The translations under genes were made by a program, and so were the position numbers. Below are positions 39,482 to 47,770 of a stretch of 64,000 nt of DNA, piece after piece. Under the pieces are notes generated by a model, which saw nothing but the letters and a program-made list of their open reading frames with translations, did not search any database and had not been told where the DNA came from. Numbering within the stretch: position 1 is the stretch's first letter; every line of letters starts with the position of its first letter. This stretch comes from Tissierella sp. Yu-01. Lineage in GTDB: Bacteria; Bacillota; Clostridia; Tissierellales; Tissierellaceae. The stretch lies in the NCBI RefSeq assembly GCF_029537395.1, contig NZ_CP120677.1:1240001-1304000 (forward strand), read 5' to 3'.

Positions 39482-40588
39482 CTACCCCATATCAAAGGAA
39501 AACTTATGTAGTGCTTTTTCTATCAATATATTATTTATACCCATAAGATCTACTACATAGGGTGTGACTCTTCTTCCTTTTTCACCATAGATTCTAATCT
39601 TAGGCCTTGTATTAAATCCATCGTTTGTTTCATATACAACTCCTTCTCTTCCATCACTTAAGAGAACTAGGGTATCTTTTGTATATATATTAATCGAATT
39701 GGAAAATGTTCTAATTAAATCAACGCTAAACTGACTGCCGCCAGATGCTAATAGATACTCCATTGCTTCATGCACAGGTAATGCTCTTCTATAAGGTCTA
39801 TCTGATGTCAACGCATCAAAAACATCACATATAGCTCCTACTTTACTAAATATATGAATCTCATCTCCTTTTAAACCTCTAGGATATCCTAGACCATCTT
39901 CTCTTTCATGATGGCTTAGTGAGATATTCCTTGAAACCGCTTGTAAATCTGTATAATTGGTTAGAAACTCATAACCCTTTTCAGAATGAAACTTCACCAA
40001 TTCAAATTCTTCATTTGTCAACTTCCCAGGCTTATTAATAATTTCTATAGGTAAAAATGTCTTGCCTATATCGTGAAATATACAACCTATGGCAAGTTTC
40101 TTAATCTGGTCCATGTTGAACCCGCTATCATTGGCAATAACTACGGATAGAAGCATCATATTTATACTATGAGTTAATGTATAATCATCATAAATGGATA
40201 TATTCTCAAGATTAAGCAATACATCTTTATTAAATAAGGTCTCATATACAATTTCATCTACAATCTCATTTATATCTCTTACATTCTTATTAACAGCTTT
40301 AATATCTATTTTCTTCCCATCATTAGATTTCCTTATTATATCTTGCAAGTCTTCCTGTAATGCGTGAATCCTTGTCATAATTTCAGGCTTAATAATCTCT
40401 TCTATTTCTTTTTCAGTATACTTATCCTTTATATATAGACTATAATAACCACATTCTTTCAATTTACTTATAACACGTTCAGTAAGTTTAGTTCCACTGC
40501 CCAACAACATTCCACCAAAACTGTTATATAAAGTTTTTCCTAAAATGTCCCCTTCTCTTGCATACTCAATTGGAATTCTTCTCATCAT
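39482..40588 (-). CDS. HD-GYP domain protein (putative c-di-GMP phosphodiesterase)
   Basis: A 368-residue protein. The N-terminal 120 residues carry a DUF3391-like region (IEYAREGDILGKTLYNSFGGMLL). The HD-GYP domain follows with CIFHDIGKTFLP (about 170-181, HD), KFHSEKGYEFL (about 200-210), and SHHEREDGLGYPRGLKGDEI (about 225-244, HHE plus GYP), then DVFDALTSDRPYR. Intact metal ligands and GYP predict hydrolysis of cyclic di-GMP. A short tail domain ends the protein. It could counter signals acting on the Pel locus, but no direct link is visible. No membrane segment. Confidence 0.9.
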   Translation of the reverse strand: MMRRIPIEYAREGDILGKTLYNSFGGMLLGSGTKLTERVISKLKECGYYSLYIKDKYTEKEIEEIIKPEIMTRIHALQEDLQDIIRKSNDGKKIDIKAVNKNVRDINEIVDEIVYETLFNKDVLLNLENISIYDDYTLTHSINMMLLSVVIANDSGFNMDQIKKLAIGCIFHDIGKTFLPIEIINKPGKLTNEEFELVKFHSEKGYEFLTNYTDLQAVSRNISLSHHEREDGLGYPRGLKGDEIHIFSKVGAICDVFDALTSDRPYRRALPVHEAMEYLLASGGSQFSVDLIRTFSNSINIYTKDTLVLLSDGREGVVYETNDGFNTRPKIRIYGEKGRRVTPYVVDLMGINNILIEKALHKFSFDMG

Positions 40589-40802
40589 AGCACCTCATTA
40601 ATATTATGTAAACTACCAACAATAAAATGTAATTTATCTCTATAAAGACATATTATACCATAATATTGTATAATTCTACAAATTTATAATACATATGTCT
40701 GGTAAAGGCGATGGGTGTAAAACCGCTATTGATTATCCTTTCTAATTTAGGTTATTATAATCTCAAATTAATATTTTAAAATACTAAATGTAGGTGAATC
40801 AT

Positions 40803-41306
40803 ATGAAAATTGGTATAATTTCTGATACTCATATATCTAAAGATAGCTATTTAATCAAGCATATTTTAGATACATACTTCAAAGATGTGGATATGATCAT
40901 ACATGCAGGTGATTATATAAACGAAAATGTTATAAAAATTATACGTGATTATAAAGACTTTATTGGAGTTCATGGAAATGTGGATAATGATAATGTGAAA
41001 GAGTTATTAAAGGAGAAAGAAATAATTACTTTAGAAGGATATAGAATAGGGATTTTCCATGGGCACGGAAATGAAGGTGCCACTTTAACAAGGGCCTTTA
41101 ATAGCTTTAAAGATGACAATGTAGATATAATAATCTTTGGACATAGTCATCAACCTTTAGTAAAAACAGAAAAAGGAATATTAATGTTAAATCCAGGTTC
41201 CATAACAACTAAACGTTTTGAAAGATGGTTCTCTTATATTATTTTAGAATTAAAAACAGATGGAATTAAGGTTAATTTAGAATTTATACCGCCATCAAAC
41301 AGTTGA
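40803..41306 (+). CDS. YfcE/MJ0936-type metallophosphodiesterase
   Basis: A 167-residue calcineurin-like phosphoesterase. Metal motifs are in order: IISDTHIS (about 5-12), IHAGDYINE (about 35-43), GVHGNVDND (about 57-65), IFHGHG (about 86) and FGHSHQPLV (about 114-122). YfcE-like enzymes cleave phosphodiesters in vitro; the physiological substrate is unknown. The ATG at 40803 follows TAGGTG at good spacing, so the GTG at 40794 is part of the ribosome binding site. Confidence 0.9.
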   Translation: MKIGIISDTHISKDSYLIKHILDTYFKDVDMIIHAGDYINENVIKIIRDYKDFIGVHGNVDNDNVKELLKEKEIITLEGYRIGIFHGHGNEGATLTRAFNSFKDDNVDIIIFGHSHQPLVKTEKGILMLNPGSITTKRFERWFSYIILELKTDGIKVNLEFIPPSNS

Positions 41307-41316
41307 CAAAGAACAA

Positions 41317-41356
41317 AAGCTATAATCGCATATCATGATGACAGCGAGTATAGCTT
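41317..41356 (+). terminator. Terminator after the phosphodiesterase gene
   Basis: Stem AAGCTATA / TATAGCTT with a long partly paired loop, followed by ATAATAATTTTTTT on the plus strand. Confidence 0.65.
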
Positions 41357-41428
41357 ATAATAATTTTTTTCTTTAGTTCTACATAGTACCAGTCGCCCTT
41401 TGTTTCCATTCTAATTTCTATTTCCTTA

Positions 41429-41995
41429 CTATTTAATCTTTTCTTCTAGTAGCCATCCAAATTCTAATCTTACTTCTTTTCTTTGTAAATCATTGTTCTT
41501 GTAGCAACAAGTATCCATACCTATTAAACTAAAGCCTTCATGCAGATAAAAGTCTATTGCATTAACATTACAAGATTGTGTTTCTAGTATAATAGCTCGA
41601 CGACGTTCTCTTCTTGCTTGTTCCTTTGCCACTTCAATTAACGAATGTCCTATTCCTCGTTTTTGATATTTTTCTGCTACCCAAAGCTCTGTAACTCTTA
41701 GACGATTAGACCATAGCTCTTGATTAGTTTCAATTGCAGCTACCAATTCGTTATTAACTAACACTCCCCAAGCATATGCATTCTCCCAGTGATCTTCATA
41801 TAACTTATCTGGAAAATCATATTCTTCTGGTGTATAAGTTACTGATTCAATAAAGTCTTTCTTTTCTATCTCAATAGCAAATCCTTTATCTGTTTTATTT
41901 ACTATAACATCATAAAACTTATCTGTTTTATACTTTATTGGAATTACAGTTCCCTTCCATTTTTCTTTTGGTAAATATATAATTTCATATTCCAC
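41429..41995 (-). CDS. GNAT-family N-acetyltransferase
   Basis: A 188-residue acetyl-CoA-dependent acetyltransferase. The GNAT core is seen as VNNELVAAIETNQ, then ELWVAEKYQKRGIGHSLIEVAKEQARR (about 104-130), containing the Q/R-x-x-G-x-G acetyl-CoA loop, and NVNAIDFYLHEGFSLIG (about 144-160). The N-terminal 80 residues resemble the streptothricin-acetyltransferase-like group. The acceptor is unknown. The start is GTG at 41995 behind a purine-rich GAGGGG. Confidence 0.85.
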   Translation of the reverse strand: MEYEIIYLPKEKWKGTVIPIKYKTDKFYDVIVNKTDKGFAIEIEKKDFIESVTYTPEEYDFPDKLYEDHWENAYAWGVLVNNELVAAIETNQELWSNRLRVTELWVAEKYQKRGIGHSLIEVAKEQARRERRRAIILETQSCNVNAIDFYLHEGFSLIGMDTCCYKNNDLQRKEVRLEFGWLLEEKIK

Positions 41996-42074
41996 GGCCT
42001 TTATCCCCTCTTTTTTAAGTCGTTATTCTCTTAAGACTCATCCAGTATAACAACATATTACAGTTGTTCATTAA

Positions 42075-42090
42075 CGCTAAAAAGTGCACC
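42075..42090 (+). repeat. Insertion-sequence-end-like motif, copy 1
   Basis: CGCTAAAAAGTGCACC occurs here and again, in the same orientation, at 45364-45379. The bases before it are also alike (CATTA-A/T). The motif resembles the outer end of some IS elements, but no transposase gene is present between the copies. Confidence 0.5.
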
Positions 42091-42160
42091 TACCTATAAA
42101 TGCCTTTACTTAATTACTTCTATCGTTATTTTTGAAAGTAATGTTCATTTTGTGAATGCA

Positions 42161-42343
42161 TTATACTTCAGTGAAATACATATTATTTTTATATTCATCT
42201 ATGTAAACAGTAATTGTGTCTCCTTCAGATATAATTGGTTTATCCCAAAGCAAATGACTTTTTCCATCATAGTTATTGTCAGAATATTCATAAGATAAAT
42301 AAATAATATAAGGCGACTCATTGCCCCATTTAGTATATAACAT
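42161..42343 (-). pseudogene. Fragment of a DUF3592-like small protein
   Basis: A 60-codon frame whose sequence (IIYLSYEYSDNNYDGKSHLL, then SEGDTITVYIDE) resembles the central and C-terminal part of DUF3592-type membrane proteins. The N-terminal membrane part is missing, and no ribosome binding site precedes the ATG. It lies in a patch of gene debris between two IS-end-like motifs. Confidence 0.4.
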
Positions 42344-42354
42344 CTTTTTTTATT

Positions 42355-42690
42355 TTAGTTATAGTTCCCTGCATCCTTATTCCTGTCGACTGCAACTATA
42401 AATAACTTTTTCTTCACCATAGGCCGCCTGTCTGATAAGTATTCTTTTGTTTCCTCACCATTACTTCGTGGAGTAAGTTGTGTAGGTGAAAATCTCATGA
42501 ACCATGTCCCAAAATCAACATTTTCTACCTCTGGACCCCTCTCAACAGTTAAATTAATATATTTTATGACCTTATAGCCGAATCCATGATATTCTGTTGA
42601 ACCGCCATCTATACCTTCTTAATGGGATTGCGAAAATAGGTGATTTATTTTCCTTTGCTAAAGAAAAGTCTGTAATAAAAAATGTAACCC
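42355..42690 (-). pseudogene. Decayed conserved hypothetical gene
   Basis: A minus-strand frame reads convincingly as protein (GIDGGSTEYHGFGYKVIKY, VDFGTWFMRFSP, RRPMVKKKLFIVAVDRN) down to TAA at 42355, but it is preceded at once by a stop. The missing upstream part lies in a neighbouring frame (TDFSLAKENKSPIFAIPL), so one extra base near 42598 explains the break. A further stop occurs near 42695. I recognise the FGTWFM type as a conserved Firmicutes hypothetical, probably secreted, of unknown role. Confidence 0.55.
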
Positions 42691-42739
42691 AAATAACTTC
42701 ATATAAAGATTATATTATAATCGCATTATCAAATTTCAT

Positions 42740-43258
42740 TTATACCACCCTGTCAAAGTCTCTGCTTAGAGATGATTGTTTAAACCTTTTCGACCTTAAT
42801 AAATATTTAATATCAGAAAGATTATCATACGCAAGTTGAAAATGAAAATAGTTTATATATTCGAGCACTGCAAATATATAAATAAAGCCAACAATGCCAA
42901 AGCTGCCTAGAGGTAATGATGGATACCATTTAAAAAAATTAAAAATGAAAGTAAAAGACGAGACAATTATCAGGGCGATATTCAACTTTTTCAAGTTTTT
43001 AAACCTTTTTATAATTTGGATAGGAGTCACTGGTATATTCTCTATCTTTAATCTCTTCCATTTTGCATACCAGTACATACTTCCCTGCACTAGTAGAAAC
43101 TCCAAAAGAAAAAACGAAATCCAAAAAGAACTTAACGAATAAAAACGCAATTGAGGATAGGCCTTATTAAGTAAAAAAATCACAACAATAAACCCCAGTA
43201 CTGACATTAGTTCGCCAGTATATAAATATGTAAGTCGCTTTAATAATCTTTTTTTCAA
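42740..43258 (-). CDS. Hypothetical membrane protein
   Basis: A 172-residue protein with four predicted membrane helices (about 13-33, 43-62, 90-112 and 117-138), separated by a basic KWKRLKIENIPVTPIQIIKRFKNLKK loop and ending in a basic, Ser-rich tail. No known family is recognised. A possible weak ribosome binding site precedes ATG 43258. It lies in the accessory patch between IS-end-like motifs. Confidence 0.6.
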   Translation of the reverse strand: MKKRLLKRLTYLYTGELMSVLGFIVVIFLLNKAYPQLRFYSLSSFWISFFLLEFLLVQGSMYWYAKWKRLKIENIPVTPIQIIKRFKNLKKLNIALIIVSSFTFIFNFFKWYPSLPLGSFGIVGFIYIFAVLEYINYFHFQLAYDNLSDIKYLLRSKRFKQSSLSRDFDRVV

Positions 43259-43362
43259 GTATTCATTTCTCCTCTCATTAAGTTTAGTGGGAGAGTAATT
43301 CTCATGTAATTGTTTGGGATATAGATTTTCATTTACGTCACAATAAATTTACTACTATGACG

Positions 43363-43419
43363 TATTTGATAAATATATGACATATAACTCCTAAGATAAT
43401 GTCATATATTTATCAAATA
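43363..43419. repeat. 21-bp perfect inverted repeat followed by short tandem repeats
   Basis: Perfect 21-bp arms (43363-43383 / 43399-43419) of nearly pure A/T surround a 15-base loop. Directly after it, the 8-mer ATCAAATA recurs in tandem (43411-43435). The hairpin is 3' of the gene at 43436 and might act as a terminator, but it is longer than usual. Confidence 0.6.
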
Positions 43420-43435
43420 ATCAAATAATCAAATA

Positions 43436-44074
43436 TTAAATGATATTCACTACTTCAAATAAATTGTATGATTTGTTTGTAATAAAGTTTATAAACTCTT
43501 CCACATTACTAGACGATAAATCCTTCTTTTGTAAAACAGTAATCCTTTCATTCCAAATTAGGATAAATAAATCCTCTGTGATTAAAATCTTTTCTATTTC
43601 ACTATAGTCAATTGTAACATTTCCTACTAATTGGACTTTATCATTAGTAAAAGTAACTGATGCCTTAACAGTAGGAATTTTTTCATATTCGCTAAATAGC
43701 TTTATTGCGGCTTTATCAAAAGCTGTTATCTTTACCTTTTTCGATTTTATTCCATACTTAATATTTAATATTCCAATACCAACTGTAAATGCACCTACTA
43801 GTAATGGTATTAGCATTTCCTTTGGTTCTATTAGGGAAGGAATTAATAGAAAAAAACCTAGAAGCAGTAAGATTATTCCATATATATATCTACCACGTCG
43901 CTTTTTCAGCACTTCTTCAGACGCTTTTCTCTTCGAGCTCATTTTATCCGTATATTTCCATACTTTGGGGTATTTTTTTCTCGAAACTAACTCCGTTCTC
44001 TTTTCTAATGCCTTACTTACTTGTGGCTTGAATGATACATCATTATACTTGGTTAATGCGAAATTAAACTCCAT
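43436..44074 (-). CDS. YcxB-like membrane protein
   Basis: A 212-residue protein. Residues 1-60 are basic and polar, two membrane helices lie at about 64-81 and 86-108, and the C-terminal region (about 115-200) has the YcxB-like PH-type beta domain: AAIKLFSEYEKIPTVKASVTF and IDYSEIEKILITEDLFILIW. The family's function is unknown. AGGAGG precedes the ATG. Confidence 0.7.
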   Translation of the reverse strand: MEFNFALTKYNDVSFKPQVSKALEKRTELVSRKKYPKVWKYTDKMSSKRKASEEVLKKRRGRYIYGIILLLLGFFLLIPSLIEPKEMLIPLLVGAFTVGIGILNIKYGIKSKKVKITAFDKAAIKLFSEYEKIPTVKASVTFTNDKVQLVGNVTIDYSEIEKILITEDLFILIWNERITVLQKKDLSSSNVEEFINFITNKSYNLFEVVNII

Positions 44075-44089
44075 ACATTTCCTCCTATT

Positions 44090-44460
44090 ATATAAATAAT
44101 CTCTATTTCGTATTTTTTAACTGATGTACAATGTAAAAATGATGTGTCGTATCTCTTCGCTTATTTTTCAAGTTCCTCCACATGCTCTTCTATATCCTCA
44201 GGCAGCAACAACAAAACAAAAAAGAACCCATAGTTATAAGGCATTTCTACCTAACAAGCTACGGATTCTAAATCTTAATTACATCTCTTGTTCAACTTTT
44301 GTTCCATCCTTAAAGCAGAATGTTATATCTTCTCCTATGACTACCTTGTCCATAAAACTTCATCAAAATCCGTTAGAATTATCTTTTGAATTTTTATTTA
44401 CCTATAAAAGTTTTTATACTATCTTTCCTAACACACTTATTCGTGTACTTTTGTCTAGAT
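44090..44460 (-). other. Gene-poor stretch with short decayed frames
   Basis: About 370 bp without an intact gene. On the minus strand, MDKVVIGEDITFCFKDGTK (24 codons near 44350-44280) and a later open piece ending DIEEHVEELEK look protein-like but are separated by stops. I read it as decayed coding sequence of unknown origin. Confidence 0.3.
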
Positions 44461-44463
44461 TCA

Positions 44464-44949
44464 TCATTCTCCAGAAATTTCTAGCACCCTATTGTATAAT
44501 TTTGAATCAATATAAATTCCTGAGCTAATTAATTCATCCATAATAGGTCTTATTTTAGTTACTATACCTAATTCTTTCGCTTTTAAAAGCACTCCTATAG
44601 TCCCTGTTATATTGAGATTATGATATTTAGCATAACTTCTAGCTAACAAATCATCTATTACACACAAATCTGCTCCTATTTCCTTCGCTAATATCATTAC
44701 TTCAACTTCACCCTTGTGAAGACTTGTTACAAATAACCTTTTAGCTTCCTCATTTATTATCTTCATTATATTAATAAAGCCACTTTCTTGAATAAAATCA
44801 TTAGAATCTTTTAGCTTTGATTCTAAGATAACCTCTTCATAAACAGCATATGGTATTATTACTTTTCCATATACCTCTTTTAATAAATCCAATTTTCCAA
44901 TATTATATAGTGCTATTAATGGGGTTGAATTAACTATCACTTTACGCAT
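44464..44949 (-). CDS. PIN-like toxin (DUF3368)
   Basis: A 161-residue PIN-fold putative RNase toxin. It starts MRKVIVNSTPLIALYNIGK (the usual first Asp is Asn/Ser, as in DUF3368), then has LHKGEVEVMILAKEIGADLCVIDDLLARSYA (about 78-108) with the catalytic Glu and Asp-Asp, and TGTIGVLLKAKELG near 115-128. It overlaps the UPF0175 gene by 8 bp, a standard toxin-antitoxin layout. It probably cleaves RNA when not bound by the antitoxin. Confidence 0.85.
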   Translation of the reverse strand: MRKVIVNSTPLIALYNIGKLDLLKEVYGKVIIPYAVYEEVILESKLKDSNDFIQESGFINIMKIINEEAKRLFVTSLHKGEVEVMILAKEIGADLCVIDDLLARSYAKYHNLNITGTIGVLLKAKELGIVTKIRPIMDELISSGIYIDSKLYNRVLEISGE

Positions 44950-45199
44950 TTTTAATATCCTCTAATAACTCTTCATCAGATTCAAAGTTAAATATTGAAA
45001 TTTTATAGGATGAAAGTAACTGTATGAACTCTTTTTCAGACATTTCTGCAAGTTCTGAGCATTGTCCTAAGGACAATTTGTTTTCTTTATAGTATTTTAC
45101 TGCCACCGTTCTTTTCATGTCTTTAATAATATTTTCACTACTTTCTCTTAGTGAAAGTACTATTTCCTGTGGAAGAGAAATATTAGCATTGTAATCCAT
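44942..45199 (-). CDS. UPF0175-family antitoxin
   Basis: An 85-residue protein of the UPF0175 family: ISLPQEIVLSLRESSENIIKD at the N-terminus, then a helix-turn-helix-like KLSLGQCSELAEMSEKEFIQLLSSY (about 42-66) and an acidic tail. These proteins pair with DUF3368 PIN toxins and presumably bind both the toxin and the operon promoter. GGAAGTGG precedes the ATG. Confidence 0.85.
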   Translation of the reverse strand: MDYNANISLPQEIVLSLRESSENIIKDMKRTVAVKYYKENKLSLGQCSELAEMSEKEFIQLLSSYKISIFNFESDEELLEDIKNA

Positions 45200-45363
45200 A
45201 TCGCCACTTCCTTTCTAATTCTAATCTTAATATTATTATACCTTAGAAAATTATAATGTTGAAGTAATATTTAAATAACTTGAATTTAAGGATAGACAAG
45301 TCCTAATTTTTTAATTGTTCTACTTAATGAAATCATTTATCTTTAAACAAGTAATTACATTAT

Positions 45364-45379
45364 CGCTAAAAAGTGCACC
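45364..45379 (+). repeat. Insertion-sequence-end-like motif, copy 2
   Basis: Second copy of CGCTAAAAAGTGCACC, followed after 8 bases by a partial copy (AAAAACTGCACCC, 45388-45400). The 3.3 kb between the copies holds fragments, membrane proteins and a toxin-antitoxin pair. Otherwise 45200-45474 holds no gene. Confidence 0.5.
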
Positions 45380-45474
45380 CACTAAATAAAAAACTGCACC
45401 CTCATGTTCATAATTTGGCATAAAGTGGTGTAATTATAAGGACATACTACTATACCTTCCCTCAAAAACAAACA

Positions 45475-45498
45475 AAACCCCTTGAAATCAAGAGGTTT
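45475..45498 (-). terminator. Terminator of ssrA
   Basis: Stem AAACC-CTTG / CAAG-GGTTT with one mismatch; on the minus strand it is followed by TTGTTTGTTTTTG. It lies beyond repeat copy 4. Confidence 0.7.
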
Positions 45499-45516
45499 AT
45501 ATTGTATCAAAATTTG

Positions 45517-45608
45517 CTTTTGTCGGCTACATTAGCTGAATCACAGATTCAGACTTCGCGACATCTGACCTACGACGAAATCAAAGATTTCTGTTAGGTC
45601 ATGATATG
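45517..45608 (-). repeat. Two-hairpin stable-RNA repeat, copy 4 (3' of tmRNA)
   Basis: In transcript orientation: ATCATGACCTAAC, inner hairpin GAAATC / GATTTC, GTAGGTCAGATGTCGCG(A)AGT, then hairpin CTGAATC / GATTCAG and the tail GTAGCCGAC. It shares its frame with copy 1 almost base for base outside the hairpin arms. It lies between the tmRNA CCA end and the terminator. Confidence 0.85.
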
Positions 45609-45610
45609 TA

Positions 45611-45961
45611 TGGTGGAGGCGGTGGGTGTCGAACCCACGTCCAAAAACCCTTCCACAAAAGCTTCTCCGAGCGCAGTCAGTATTTTGACATTCCCTCCGC
45701 TCATCTCCTACTGACAGGATATGAGCTTCAGTAGCTTCATAGTTTCCGTTCTAGGCTCAAAGCTTTGCCTAGCTCGGTTCCCCACTAGATTGACGCCTTA
45801 ATCCAAGTCGTGGGACTCTCGGTTAAGACGAAAGCAGCTTAGGCTGCTAAAGCGTAATTATTATTGTTTGCGTTTATTGTTTTTGCCACTTTTATCGTTG
45901 CTTGGCGACAACGGCTCGCTACTCTTGATTCCGAATCCCTGTCGAAACCAAATTCGCCCCC
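45611..45961 (-). ncRNA. ssrA: Transfer-messenger RNA (tmRNA)
   Basis: A 351-base one-piece tmRNA. The 5' end GGGGGCGAATTTGG and the 3' end with the T-loop GGGTTCGACACCC and encoded CCA form the alanyl-tRNA-like part. The tag frame reads AKTINANNNNYALAA followed by a stop, ending in the usual ALAA degradation signal. It rescues stalled ribosomes together with SmpB (47223-47690) and, typically, RNase R (47771-49888), both encoded just upstream. It has its own promoter and terminator. Confidence 0.97.
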
Positions 45962-45995
45962 AATAATTTTATTCAACTGAAAAATCAGTACTCTC

Positions 45996-46024
45996 ATTAT
46001 AGCAGAGGATATTATTTATGTCAA
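45996..46024 (-). promoter_or_regulatory. ssrA promoter
   Basis: Minus-strand -35 TTGACA (46019-46024), 17-bp spacer and -10 TATAAT (45996-46001), a full-consensus promoter abutting the end of the exporter gene. The distance to the tmRNA 5' end implies a short trimmed leader. Confidence 0.88.
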
Positions 46025-46025
46025 T

Positions 46026-46463
46026 TTAGTCCTGAGGCATTAACTTTTTTACCTTATTTAGAATATTAAATAATGTATCAACCATAAATATAGCTAATGC
46101 AATCATTCCAGAAATTTTAATAGTATCTATTAAGTAATTTTGTGCCAATTGTTCATTTCCAGAAATGAAATTATATACTGACATATAAATTCTATAACCA
46201 GGTACTAAGGGGTAAAACCCTGGGATGAAAAACATTGTAACTGGTGTCTTAAACATCCTAGAAAATATATGAGAAAGTGTAGAAATTACCAAACCAGCTA
46301 TAAATGTTGCCATGACTGGACCATAAGAGTCTAGAAAAATAAGGTAGATTCCCCAACCTACTGCCCCTATAAAACCGGATCTAAAAATCAATTTTTTTGG
46401 TGCTTCTAATAATATTGATGCAGCAGCAACTGCAACAAAAGCACTCACAATCTGTAGAATCAT
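46026..46463 (-). CDS. ThrE-type exporter, small subunit (DUF3815)
   Basis: A 145-residue membrane protein with four to five helices, matching the C-terminal half of ThrE: KLIFRSGFIGAVGWGIYLIF (about 25-44), then FIPGFYPLVPGYRIYMSVYN (about 79-98). It pairs with the larger subunit encoded just upstream, overlapping it by 4 bp. Two-gene ThrE systems export threonine and serine (or, in some relatives, other small acids); the substrate is inferred. It is the last gene before ssrA. Confidence 0.85.
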   Translation of the reverse strand: MILQIVSAFVAVAAASILLEAPKKLIFRSGFIGAVGWGIYLIFLDSYGPVMATFIAGLVISTLSHIFSRMFKTPVTMFFIPGFYPLVPGYRIYMSVYNFISGNEQLAQNYLIDTIKISGMIALAIFMVDTLFNILNKVKKLMPQD

Positions 46464-47221
46464 AAAGATAATCCTCCTGTTAGGATTAATCCTAAAGCAA
46501 CTCCAACTGCTATTGATAATGCAACTATAACAGCTTCAATAGCCCTTGCGCCACTTGCCATGTAATCACCACGGAGCGTATCACGGAAGGCATTAGTTAT
46601 GGCTGTACCAGGTACTAAAGGCATTATTGAGCCTGTAATAGCAACATCAGCATTTATGTTCGTTAAAACATATCTATGTAACAAAGTTATCCAAGCAGCG
46701 ACCAATGCAGAGTACAACAGGTTTTGAATAAAAAATCCCATATTTACTTTCTTTTCAAGTTTTGAACTAAAAACCATAACAACTCCATTAATCCAAGCTA
46801 TAAGAGCTTCTATTAATCCCCCACCTAAAAGCAGTGCAAAAAATGGAGAAATTAGTGATGATGCAATATCCTTAAGCAATGGATTATATTGGCTTTCATC
46901 AATATTTTGAAGTTCTGTATATGCCTCTTCTAATGTACAGTTATTTGCAGTTAGTGCTCTGGATATAGCATTTACCTTATCTATATTGTTTAAATTTATA
47001 CCCCTTACAGTTATTCTTTTCATTACTGTTATGGCATTGATTGAAGGGTCATCTAAGGTAATAAATAATCCAGTGGTTAAAGCTACAGCCTCTGTTGTTT
47101 CAAGGTTAGAGATATCCAATATTCTATTCATTACGTCCTCAACACGATATGTCTCTGCACTACTCTCTAATAAAATCTTTCCAGCAAGTAATGCTGTGTC
47201 CACAAGTTTCTTATAGTCCAT
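46460..47221 (-). CDS. ThrE-type exporter, large subunit (DUF1212)
   Basis: A 253-residue protein: a cytoplasmic N-terminal domain with ESSAETYRVEDVMNRI (about 19-34), TTGLFITL and RGINLNNIDKVNAISRAL, then five membrane helices containing ALLLGGGLIEALIAWINGV and IMPLVPGTAITNAFRDTL, the conserved exporter motif. I set the start at ATG 47221, directly after the smpB stop; the longer frame upstream reads through smpB out of phase. It forms one transporter with the gene at 46026-46463. Confidence 0.88.
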   Translation of the reverse strand: MDYKKLVDTALLAGKILLESSAETYRVEDVMNRILDISNLETTEAVALTTGLFITLDDPSINAITVMKRITVRGINLNNIDKVNAISRALTANNCTLEEAYTELQNIDESQYNPLLKDIASSLISPFFALLLGGGLIEALIAWINGVVMVFSSKLEKKVNMGFFIQNLLYSALVAAWITLLHRYVLTNINADVAITGSIMPLVPGTAITNAFRDTLRGDYMASGARAIEAVIVALSIAVGVALGLILTGGLSL

Positions 47222-47222
47222 A

Positions 47223-47690
47223 TTAAGACCTGTATTTTTCTGTTGAATGCTGCTGCATTCTTCTTTCTGCATCTTTCTTTGCAATTGTATCTCTCTTGTC
47301 ATAAAGCTTTTTACCTTTTGCCGTAGCCAATTCAACTTTGACCCTTCCATCTTTAATATATACTGATAAAGGTACTAATGTATAGCCTTGTAACTGCGTT
47401 CCTGCAAATAGCTTCTTTATTTCTCTTTTGTGAAGTAAAAGCTTCCTCTTTCTCATGGGATCAACATTATAGATATTTCCTTGTTCATATGGGCTTATAT
47501 GCATGTTATTTAAATATATTTCCCCATTTTCGATAGAAGCATGGCTATCTTTAATATTTATCTTGCCCTGTCTAATTGACTTTACCTCAGTTCCTGTTAG
47601 GACAAGTCCCGCTTCTACTGTATCCTCTATAAAATATTCATACCTTGCCTTCTTATTTGTAGCTACTATCTTTTTTCCAATTTTCTTCAT
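47223..47690 (-). CDS. smpB: SsrA-binding protein SmpB
   Basis: A 155-residue protein with the SmpB core: [20 protein letters not shown] (about 11-30), [17 protein letters not shown] and [19 protein letters not shown], and the basic tail [19 protein letters not shown] that enters the ribosome mRNA channel. It delivers tmRNA to stalled ribosomes. ATG 47690 follows AAAGGA; a TTG 9 bp upstream is less likely. It lies between rnr and the exporter genes, with ssrA nearby. Confidence 0.95.
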   Translation of the reverse strand: MKKIGKKIVATNKKARYEYFIEDTVEAGLVLTGTEVKSIRQGKINIKDSHASIENGEIYLNNMHISPYEQGNIYNVDPMRKRKLLLHKREIKKLFAGTQLQGYTLVPLSVYIKDGRVKVELATAKGKKLYDKRDTIAKKDAERRMQQHSTEKYRS

Positions 47691-47770
47691 AACAATCAAT
47701 CCTTTAATTTGGTATACTTAGAATGTAACAAATTTAAAGGTTCTAGTCAATATCTCAAGTCCTTTGATTG

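Noticed and set aside
42597-42839. An 80-codon plus-strand frame
   Set aside because: It is antisense to the decayed gene and to the membrane-protein gene at 42740-43258, with no ribosome binding site.
43411-43435. Short tandem repeats considered as a CRISPR array
   Set aside because: Units are 8 bp with no spacers and no cas genes are present; no CRISPR array was seen anywhere in the window.
44124-44528. A 134-codon plus-strand frame
   Set aside because: It has no recognisable domain or ribosome binding site and overlaps the start of the well-supported PIN toxin gene on the other strand.
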